A stretch of DNA of 64,000 nt from Anaerotruncus rubiinfantis (lineage in GTDB: Bacteria; Bacillota; Clostridia; Oscillospirales; Ruminococcaceae). Numbering within the stretch: the first letter of the stretch is position 1; each line of letters starts with the position of its first letter. The translations under genes were made by a program, and so were the position numbers. Below the pieces are notes generated by a model. That model worked only from the letters and a program-made list of their open reading frames with translations. It was not told where the DNA came from and did no database searches. Below are positions 58,158 through 64,000 of this stretch, piece by piece. The stretch spans positions 347,305-411,304 of the forward strand of contig NZ_FKLA01000009.1 in NCBI RefSeq assembly GCF_900078395.1, written 5' to 3'.

Positions 58158-58841
58158 TCACTCCTTATTGTCCTCGCCAGTCCCGTTGCGTTCAGCGCTT
58201 TCGTGCTTGTTCCGGATCATTTCGAGGTAGTTGTAGAGGGTGAATTTCGAGATGTTGAACAGCTCGCAGACCTTGATGCCCGATTTGCTGATCAGGAAAA
58301 CGCCCTTGCTGTCCAGATATTCGATCGCTTTGATCTTTTCTTCGCGGGTCATGTCCGCCGCTGCTTTGCCGATTTCTTTCTGGCATTCGCCCATGAAAAA
58401 TTCGAGCAGCTCGGACACGTCGCTCACAAACATCTCGTTGACCGAGCTGTCCTTGTCAATGTTGATCAGCGACTGCATCATGTTTTCAACAGACAGATAG
58501 TCGGTGATATCGGTGTTGACGCAGAGCGACGCGTTGATCCGGCCGTTTTCGTCGTGCAGGTAAAGGGTGGAAGAACGCAGCGTGCGGCCGGTTTTGGTCT
58601 TGGTGATATAGTTGAGCCGCCTGTCCTCGGTGACGGTGCCGCGCAGGACTTCCAAACCGAGGTTGCTGCCGCAGTCCCCAACCTTGCGTCCGGTGACATG
58701 CCCATTCTCGATTGCAAAGATGGTGCTTTCGTATCCGTTTGTCAGGTCGTGCAGGACAAACTCACTGGTTTCCCCAAAATGGGAGGCGAGCACCTGGATC
58801 ACCGAACTCAGAATGTCTTTGTAAGAGGCGAACTCATCCAT
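58158..58841 (-). CDS. YheO/DauR-like transcriptional regulator
   Basis: The 227-residue protein has an N-terminal PAS-like YheO domain (SSVIQVLASHFGETSEFVLH, GHVTGRKVGD, YITKTKTGRTLRSSTLYL). Its C-terminal HTH_22 reads IEYLDSKGVFLISKSGIKVC, then ELFNISKFTLYNYLEMIR. DauR, the best-known member, represses D-arginine catabolism, consistent with the D-amino-acid enzyme 4 bp downstream. Confidence 0.88.
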   Translation of the reverse strand: MDEFASYKDILSSVIQVLASHFGETSEFVLHDLTNGYESTIFAIENGHVTGRKVGDCGSNLGLEVLRGTVTEDRRLNYITKTKTGRTLRSSTLYLHDENGRINASLCVNTDITDYLSVENMMQSLINIDKDSSVNEMFVSDVSELLEFFMGECQKEIGKAAADMTREEKIKAIEYLDSKGVFLISKSGIKVCELFNISKFTLYNYLEMIRNKHESAERNGTGEDNKE

Positions 58842-58874
58842 GTAAATACCAATCCTTTTCTGTCAGAGTAACAA

Positions 58875-59339
58875 TTAATATAACTCAAAAATACCTTCAA
58901 TTTCAACCGGCAGGCTGCCCGGCAGCTCCGCCGCGCCGATCGCGGCGCGCGCGTGACCGCCGGATTCGGGGAAAACATCGTTCAGAAGCTGGGAAGCCGC
59001 GTTGATCACCTGCGGCTGGTCGTTAAATCCGGGAGCGCTCTGCACGAATGCGAGGATCTTCGCCGCTGATTTTACCTTGTCCAGCCCAATTTGATCCTCC
59101 AAAATGCTTAAAAGGTTGACCGCGCACAAGCGGGCGGCCTCACAGGCTTCTTCCAGCCCAACCTGCGCGCCGACCTTGCCTGCGAAGGTACGCCCATTGA
59201 TGACCGCCGGACCCGCGCCGGAGACAAACGCAAGCTTGCCCACGACCCGCACCGGAGCGTAAAGCCCGCCCGGCGCAGGTGCGGGGGGAAGGGTGATGCC
59301 CAGTTCTTTCAACCTATCATAAATATTCATCATAATCAT
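58875..59339 (-). CDS. ridA: RidA-family enamine/imine deaminase
   Basis: The 154-residue protein has LYAPVRVVGKLAFVSGAGPA, a loop with GKVGAQVGLEEACEAARLCA, AAKILAFVQSAPGFNDQPQV and the C-terminal GGHARAAIGAAELPGSLPVE with the RidA catalytic Arg in HARAAIG. It belongs to a subgroup slightly longer than canonical RidA (about 125). RidA hydrolyses 2-aminoacrylate-like intermediates from PLP dehydratases. Confidence 0.88.
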   Translation of the reverse strand: MIMMNIYDRLKELGITLPPAPAPGGLYAPVRVVGKLAFVSGAGPAVINGRTFAGKVGAQVGLEEACEAARLCAVNLLSILEDQIGLDKVKSAAKILAFVQSAPGFNDQPQVINAASQLLNDVFPESGGHARAAIGAAELPGSLPVEIEGIFELY

Positions 59340-59418
59340 GTCCTCACAATTTCTGTCCGCGTGTCAGGGATGCGGCAGATGCCTCCGCCGCGGACGGAAA
59401 CGGAAACACCTGCGCGGA

Positions 59419-60696
59419 TCAGAAGAGTGCGGGGATAAAGGTGGAAATTTCGGGGACCAGAATGATCAGCACAAACAATCCGCACATGAGCAGTACGAAT
59501 GGGATGATGCCTTTGCTCATCTTCTCAAGCGAGAGTCCCGAAATGCCGCTTGCAACGAAAAGGTTGACGCCTACCGGCGGCGTGATCATGCCGATCTGCG
59601 CGCCGAGCACCATGATCATACCGAAATGGATCGGGTCCACGCCCATCGATTTGACGAGCGGCAGCAGGATCGGGGTCAGGATAATCATGATCGAGAGGGT
59701 CTCCATAAACATGCCCAGAATGAGCAGCAGCACCGAGATGAGCAGAAGGATGACGATCCAGTTCTGCGAAATGCCGAACAGCACCGACGAGATCATCTGC
59801 GGGATCTGGTACATCGAAACAAGCCGCCCAAAAGCGGTGGCCGTTGCCAGGATGATGACGACCGCGCCGGTGGTGGTGGCGGATTCCACAAAGATCCGTC
59901 CCAGATCTTTGAATTTGAGCTCACGGTAGACGAACAGGCCGACCACCAGCCCGTAGACGACCGCGATCGCTGCCGATTCGGTCGGTGTAAACCAGCCGCT
60001 GTAGATTCCGCCCAGGATGATGACCGGGGCCAGCAGCGCCCATTTTGCGTCCCACACCGTCGAGAGAAACGACTTCATTGAGAATTTGACGCCGGTACCT
60101 TTATAGCCCCGCCGCTTGGCAATGATAAAAATCATGATACAAAGCGCTAATACAATTATAGCACCAGGGCCGAATCCTGCCAAGAACATATCTGCAACCG
60201 ACACATTTGCAGAGATCGCATAGATGATCATATTGATCGACGGCGGGATGATGATTCCCAGACCGCCGGAGCAGGCGGTGATCGAGGCCGCCACCGGCAC
60301 CGAATAGCCGCGTTCCACCATCGCGGGGATCATGATGGCGCCGATTGCCGCCACCGTGGCCGGTGAGGAACCTGAAATTGCCGCGAAAAAGGCGCAGGCC
60401 AGCACCGTCACGATGCCGAATCCGCCGGTGACGCCCCCGACCACGCTTTGCGCGACGTTGATGAGGCGTTTGGAGAGCCCGCCCGTCTCCATGACCGCGC
60501 CCGCCAGGATAAAGAACGGGACCGACATGGTGGTAAAGCTGTCGAGCGCCGTGAAGGAGCTCTGGGTCAAAAATGAAAGCGGGACATCGCCCACGAACAG
60601 GCCGACCAGCGCCGAAGCGCCGATGGCAAAGGAAATGGGAACGCCGATCAGCAGGCAAATCCCCAGCATAACAAACAATGCGACTACGATTGACAT
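59419..60696 (-). CDS. dctM: TRAP transporter DctM (third set)
   Basis: The 425-residue protein has about 12 helices and SFTTMSVPFFILAGAVMETG, GGFGIVTVLACAFFAAISGS, SPATVAAIGAIMIPAMVERG and IIPPSINMIIYAISANVSVA, the DctM signatures. Confidence 0.93.
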   Translation of the reverse strand: MSIVVALFVMLGICLLIGVPISFAIGASALVGLFVGDVPLSFLTQSSFTALDSFTTMSVPFFILAGAVMETGGLSKRLINVAQSVVGGVTGGFGIVTVLACAFFAAISGSSPATVAAIGAIMIPAMVERGYSVPVAASITACSGGLGIIIPPSINMIIYAISANVSVADMFLAGFGPGAIIVLALCIMIFIIAKRRGYKGTGVKFSMKSFLSTVWDAKWALLAPVIILGGIYSGWFTPTESAAIAVVYGLVVGLFVYRELKFKDLGRIFVESATTTGAVVIILATATAFGRLVSMYQIPQMISSVLFGISQNWIVILLLISVLLLILGMFMETLSIMIILTPILLPLVKSMGVDPIHFGMIMVLGAQIGMITPPVGVNLFVASGISGLSLEKMSKGIIPFVLLMCGLFVLIILVPEISTFIPALF

Positions 60697-60781
60697 GTAA
60701 CACCCACCTTTGCCGCCATGTCTCCATTTGGGATGGCGGCTGTTTTATAGGAAAGCATGCTCATTTGGGCTTTGAGGGGAT

Positions 60782-61291
60782 TTACGCCTGCGCGGGTCCT
60801 TCTGTAAGCGGTTTGCCAAGCGCGCGCGGCACAAATTCTTTGGCCACGGACTGCAAAACCCGGATTTCGATGAGCAGATAGCAGACCGGGATAATCATAT
60901 AGACCATTCCCATGGGGAGGCTGAGCACTGGGGAGCTCTGGCCGGTGGTAAAGATTTCAGAAGCCATCTGGAAGCCTACAACCACCATAATGGCATTGAA
61001 AACAATCCAGATCAGGTTTGCAAGAACCCACAGGCAGAAGGATATTTTCGCGGGCAGCAGCGCCTGCAGCGCTTCCACCTTCAGATGCCGGCCGCGTTTG
61101 ACCGCGATCGACGCGGATATGTACACCAGAAAAACAAAGGTGTACCGTGCGAGCTCTTCGGTCCAGCTCAGGGAAAAGTTAAAGACGAACCGAAAAATGA
61201 TCTGCAGGAAAATCAGGATGACCATCGCCGCAAACAGGACGATTGCAACATATTCCTCCAGGTTATTGAGGATTTTTTTCAGTGTTTTCAT
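60782..61291 (-). CDS. dctQ: TRAP transporter DctQ (third set)
   Basis: The 169-residue protein from the ATG at 61291 has four helices with QIIFRFVFNFSLSWTEELAR and YISASIAVKRGRHLKVEALQ. The frame is open to 61375, but the upstream part lacks a ribosome binding site and runs into the hairpin region. Confidence 0.9.
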   Translation of the reverse strand: MKTLKKILNNLEEYVAIVLFAAMVILIFLQIIFRFVFNFSLSWTEELARYTFVFLVYISASIAVKRGRHLKVEALQALLPAKISFCLWVLANLIWIVFNAIMVVVGFQMASEIFTTGQSSPVLSLPMGMVYMIIPVCYLLIEIRVLQSVAKEFVPRALGKPLTEGPAQA

Positions 61292-61344
61292 GTGCACCTC
61301 CAAGTGTACCGCCGCGCCAAATGGATACCGGCACGCCGGGTGGA

Positions 61345-61377
61345 GGATGCGCCGGACCCAAACGGGCCGGCGCATCC
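61345..61377 (-). promoter_or_regulatory. dctP-dctQ intercistronic hairpin (third set)
   Basis: GGATGCGCCGG pairs perfectly with CCGGCGCATCC (11 bp). Its position is the same as in the other two TRAP operons. Confidence 0.6.
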
Positions 61378-61389
61378 GGTGTTGGAACC

Positions 61390-62454
61390 TTAATGCAGGG
61401 CTGCGACCGCCGCGTACATCTCGTCGACCAGTTCTTTGCCGATTTTTTCAGCGTGGGTATCGATGACCGGCTGGACCAGCTCTTTCATCCTTTCCACCTC
61501 GCCTTCGGCCATCTCGTCGACCTGCATGCCCAGTTCAGCAAGTTTCTGCTGCAGTTCCACGCTCTCTTCACGGATGATGCGGCGCTCCTCATCGCGTCCG
61601 GCGTCAGCCGCTGCCTGGAAGATGGCTTTATCTTCGTCCGAGAGTTTGTCCCAGAACTTTTTGCTGATACAGAAGACGAACGGCTGGTAAACGTGGCGGG
61701 TCAGGGTCATATATTTCTGGACTTCGTAAAATTTCATGCTGTAGATGCTCGCTTCCGGATTCTGCTGCCCGTCGACCGTGCCCTGCTGCATGGCGGTGAA
61801 GAGCTCGGAAAAAGCCATCGGAGTCGGGTTTGCTCCGAGCGCGCGCAGGGTGTCCAGCTGCAGCTGGTTTTCCATCGTGCGGATCTTCAGGCCGTTTAAA
61901 TCTTCCACCTTGGTGACCGGGCGTTTCGAGTTGGTGATGTTGAGGAAGCCGAGCTCCCAGTAGTTCATGCCAATGATACCGGCCGGTTCGAGCAGGTCGA
62001 GGATTTCCCGGCCTTTTTCACCGTCCAGGATGGCGTCGACCTCTTCCAGAGTGGTGAAAAGGAAGGGGAAGTCATAAAGGGTGAACTCCGGGGCAAAGTT
62101 TGCCACAACCGCCGAAGATGGGCAGGTTCCGTCGAGGGTGCCCATCTGGAGCATTTCGAGCATGGCGCGGTCGTCGCCGACGGTGCCGCTGTGGTTGACC
62201 TGGACTTCAAAACGGCCTCCCGTGTTCTTCTCAACCTCTTCCTTAAATTTCAGCAGGCCGAGATACTGCGGATGCTGGTCATTGAGTCCGATGCCAATCC
62301 GCATGACCGCCTTGTCGCCGCCCGGGGCAGCCGGAGCGGACGCCGCCGGCTGGGAAGCTGTACCGCCCGAAGCCGCGGGAGCTTCGCTCTTGCCGCATCC
62401 GGCCGCTGTAAAGATCATGCAGGTCGCCAGTAAAAGACAAAGGGCCTTTTTCAT
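61390..62454 (-). CDS. dctP: TRAP transporter substrate-binding lipoprotein DctP (third set)
   Basis: The 354-residue protein has a lipobox (LCLLLATCMIFTAAGC) and a linker. The core has RFEVQVNHSGTVGDDRAMLE, LNGLKIRTMENQLQLDTLRA, LGANPTPMAFSELFTAMQQG and TVDGQQNPEASIYSMKFYEV. The Arg in LKIRTM is the ligand carboxylate contact. The neighbouring enzymes suggest an amino-acid-like or hydroxy-acid ligand. Confidence 0.92.
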   Translation of the reverse strand: MKKALCLLLATCMIFTAAGCGKSEAPAASGGTASQPAASAPAAPGGDKAVMRIGIGLNDQHPQYLGLLKFKEEVEKNTGGRFEVQVNHSGTVGDDRAMLEMLQMGTLDGTCPSSAVVANFAPEFTLYDFPFLFTTLEEVDAILDGEKGREILDLLEPAGIIGMNYWELGFLNITNSKRPVTKVEDLNGLKIRTMENQLQLDTLRALGANPTPMAFSELFTAMQQGTVDGQQNPEASIYSMKFYEVQKYMTLTRHVYQPFVFCISKKFWDKLSDEDKAIFQAAADAGRDEERRIIREESVELQQKLAELGMQVDEMAEGEVERMKELVQPVIDTHAEKIGKELVDEMYAAVAALH

Positions 62455-62508
62455 TTCTTTGCAACTCCTCTTTCATATACACAGTAGGTTGACAGGCTGC
62501 CAGGAAAA

Positions 62509-63111
62509 TTACATTTTGGGAAGGGTCCAGTTGTGCGCGCTTTCGAGCACCTGCCAGAAAGTCTCGTCCGCGAAATGGACAACGGTGGTCGGCAGGCTGC
62601 GGCGGACGAAGCGCCCTTCCGGCGAGTGGCAGCCGCAGGTGTGTGCGACGACCTCGGGCAGGCCGACGGTCATGGCGATGTAGACGCCGTACATTGTGTG
62701 ACGCAGGCAGGGCAGTCCCTTTTCCCTGGGATCGGCTTCCCATTCGGCGCGTTTTTTGGGGTTGTATTCATACGGTTTGCCAAGATCGTGACAGAGCGCG
62801 CAGGCGATGAGCAGATCGCGGTCGATGCCCAGGGGGGACTGCAGGGTGTCTTCCAGAATATCGACCATTGCGATGGCCAGACGGGCGACCCCCATGATAT
62901 GATGGACCTGGTTTCCAATTTCCGGGCCGCCTGGGACGCCGGAACCTGGGATTTCTTCCATGCAGCTGAAATCATTGAGGTTCAGAGAAAGCGCCCAGCC
63001 TTCGATAACCTTTTCGCGAAGGTCCTGATCTTTGATTTCGTTGACCAGCGGAAGGGATTTCACAACAGAAGCTTTGATTTTTTCAGGGATGTCAAATTCA
63101 ATGGTTTTCAT
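62509..63111 (-). CDS. HD-domain phosphohydrolase
   Basis: The 200-residue protein has the HD pattern IGNQVHHIMGVARLAIAMVD, CALCHDLGKPYEYNPKKR, RHTMYGVYIAMTVGLPEVVA, HTCGCHSPEG and VVHFADETFW, giving the His, His-Asp, His and Asp metal ligands. It is the promoter-proximal gene of the third TRAP operon. Substrate unknown; HD proteins of this size often hydrolyse nucleotides or small phosphoesters. Confidence 0.82.
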   Translation of the reverse strand: MKTIEFDIPEKIKASVVKSLPLVNEIKDQDLREKVIEGWALSLNLNDFSCMEEIPGSGVPGGPEIGNQVHHIMGVARLAIAMVDILEDTLQSPLGIDRDLLIACALCHDLGKPYEYNPKKRAEWEADPREKGLPCLRHTMYGVYIAMTVGLPEVVAHTCGCHSPEGRFVRRSLPTTVVHFADETFWQVLESAHNWTLPKM

Positions 63112-63399
63112 AATGCTCCTCCTTAATTCCGGTCTTTTTTTGTCGACGTTTATCCGGTAACCTCATAATATATAATTTTTTGTTATAAGTCAATGACTTT
63201 TTTTAAGAATAAGAAAATTTTTAAGACTAAAAATAATTGTCAGAATTTGTGCAAAAGAAACAAGCCGATGAGACAGGGGAAATGAAAGATCTGCCGCAGA
63301 TACAAGCGCGTGGATATTGGGCCGGGATGCGCAATTCTTCTTCGGCGCGGTATTCCTGAAAAAGATTTCGGCTCAGCTTTCCGGAATACCGGAAACCGA

Positions 63400-63429
63400 T
63401 TGACAAAACGATTTCCACGGTGCTATACT
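63400..63429 (+). promoter_or_regulatory. promoter of the cobalamin-riboswitch transcript
   Basis: TTGACA (63400-63405), an 18-nt spacer, then TATACT (63424-63429). The region 63118-63399 to its left is AT-rich intergenic DNA shared with the divergent HD gene; I see nothing else in it. Confidence 0.7.
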
Positions 63430-63449
63430 GATCCCAAACCGAATCATGG

Positions 63450-63606
63450 AAACAGGTCATGGAAGCTGGGTGCGAATCCCACACAAGGCCGTTGCTGTAT
63501 TTCGCCGATAAGGCTGGCGGATGCCACTGGAAGAGCATTCCGGGAAGGCGCCAGACATTGTGCCCGCGTGCGGGCATGGGCGATCAGTCAGAATACTTGC
63601 CTGTTT
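63450..63606 (+). ncRNA. cobalamin (B12) riboswitch
   Basis: The aptamer is closed by AAACAGG (63450-63456) and CCTGTTT (63600-63606). Inside are the conserved GGAAGCTGGGTGCGAATCCC region and GCCACTG (63523-63529). The 3' B12-box-like CAGTCAGAATACTTGCC ends at 63600. It senses adenosyl- or other cobalamin and normally turns off uptake or synthesis genes. Confidence 0.88.
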
Positions 63607-63722
63607 CCTGCCGCGTGAACCGCGCGGCGCGTACATCCCTGCGGACACCGGGGTCATGGACATGAAGGAATGCAAGCCATACCCATCGCATGATGGCGTA
63701 TGTTTATTCCTGCATTAAAATG

Positions 63723-63752
63723 AACGTCTGCAAGCTTTTGCAGGCGTTTTTA
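63723..63752 (+). terminator. terminator of the cobalamin riboswitch expression platform
   Basis: AACGTCTGCAA pairs with TTGCAGGCGTT (one G-T pair), then a T-run, 83 bp before the lipoprotein start. Confidence 0.75.
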
Positions 63753-63834
63753 TTTGCATTGGATTCGTTTTGGGCCCGAAGGCGTCCGGGGGAGTTTTTT
63801 CCCGAAAACAAATCACAACAAAGGAGAATGAAAA

Positions 63835-64000
63835 ATGAAAAAACCTGCCCGGAAAATGATCGCACTGCTGCTGACTTTGACCTTATCCCTGTTGGCGTTT
63901 GCCGGCTGTTCCACAAACACCCCGGCGAGCTCTGAAAGCCAGAGCGAGGCGTCCGCCCCGCCCGAGAGCTCCGCGGCAAAAAGCGAAGCCGCTGAGGACG
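63835..64000 (+). CDS. extracytoplasmic substrate-binding lipoprotein, N-terminus only, B12-controlled
   Basis: The ATG at 63835 (AAGGAG 63821-63826; another ATG at 63828 is out of frame) opens a lipoprotein signal MKKPARKMIALLLTLTLSLL ending AFAGC, then a Ser/Glu/Ala-rich linker. The frame leaves the window after 55 residues. The riboswitch makes a cobalamin or cobinamide ABC binding protein (BtuF-like) the likely identity, but no folded domain is visible here. Confidence 0.7.
   Translation, partial: MKKPARKMIALLLTLTLSLLAFAGCSTNTPASSESQSEASAPPESSAAKSEAAED

Overview
The window looks like chromosome of an anaerobic Clostridia bacterium, probably Oscillospirales or Ruminococcaceae-like. The basis is moderately high GC with AT-rich promoters of sigma-A type, AGGAGG-type ribosome binding sites, TTG and GTG starts, Firmicutes-type regulators (CD3324-like, PucR, IclR, RpiR, YheO/DauR-like), an ECF transporter with fused ATPases and several TRAP transporters. 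I see no rRNA, tRNA, insertion sequence, prophage gene or CRISPR array inside the window. An array is expected just left of base 1, beyond cas2.

Bases 1-7722 (minus strand) carry a type I-C CRISPR-Cas locus: cas3''(HD) - cas3'(helicase) - [240-bp control region] - cas5c - cas8c - cas7c - cas4 - cas1 - cas2 (cut by the window edge). The control region is the most notable part of the window. A short plus-strand transcription unit (5426-5575) has its own promoter, a single degenerate I-C repeat ending in an 11-nt 5'-handle-like sequence, a spacer-like sequence and an intrinsic terminator. The spacer-like part matches, with a TTC PAM and a near-perfect seed, a site over the promoter of the cas5-cas2 operon. 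It has the architecture of a cas-regulating crRNA-like RNA (CreR) that would let the effector repress its own operon. Cas3 is split into HD and helicase frames at a G7 run.

Bases 7750-22700 hold mixed housekeeping and signalling genes: a short cis-prenyltransferase; a histidine kinase and a receiver-TPR protein; a PH-like membrane protein; an ABC exporter with a tethered CARDB-like protein next to an OmpR-type two-component system; two small transcription or micro-ORF units; a CD3324-like HTH protein; an RsgA GTPase fused to an RNHCP domain; and a PucR regulator. Bases 22700-32108 form an ECF-transporter operon behind a 350-nt leader with two terminators. It continues into a peptidase/racemase cassette (M20, Asp/Glu racemase, DUF1177, AroM, M29 aminopeptidase, unknown).

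Bases 32200-51727 are two adjacent sugar-acid catabolic operons. The IclR-controlled one (KduI, KduD-like SDR, DgoK-like kinase, DHDPS-family aldolase, hydroxyacid dehydrogenase, HIT protein, TRAP transporter) fits breakdown of unsaturated uronates. The GntR-controlled one (enolase-superfamily dehydratase, two zinc alcohol dehydrogenases, SDR, TIM-barrel isomerase, second TRAP transporter, UxaA-type dehydratase) fits hexuronate or aldonate use. Bases 51778-56866 hold an RpiR regulator and a tripartite tricarboxylate transporter with an RraA-like aldolase, with three matching candidate operators. Bases 57068-63111 hold a third TRAP operon with RidA, a D-amino-acid PLP enzyme, a DauR-like regulator and an HD hydrolase. 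A cobalamin riboswitch (63450-63606) precedes a lipoprotein gene that runs off the right edge. All three TRAP operons have a strong hairpin between dctP and dctQ.
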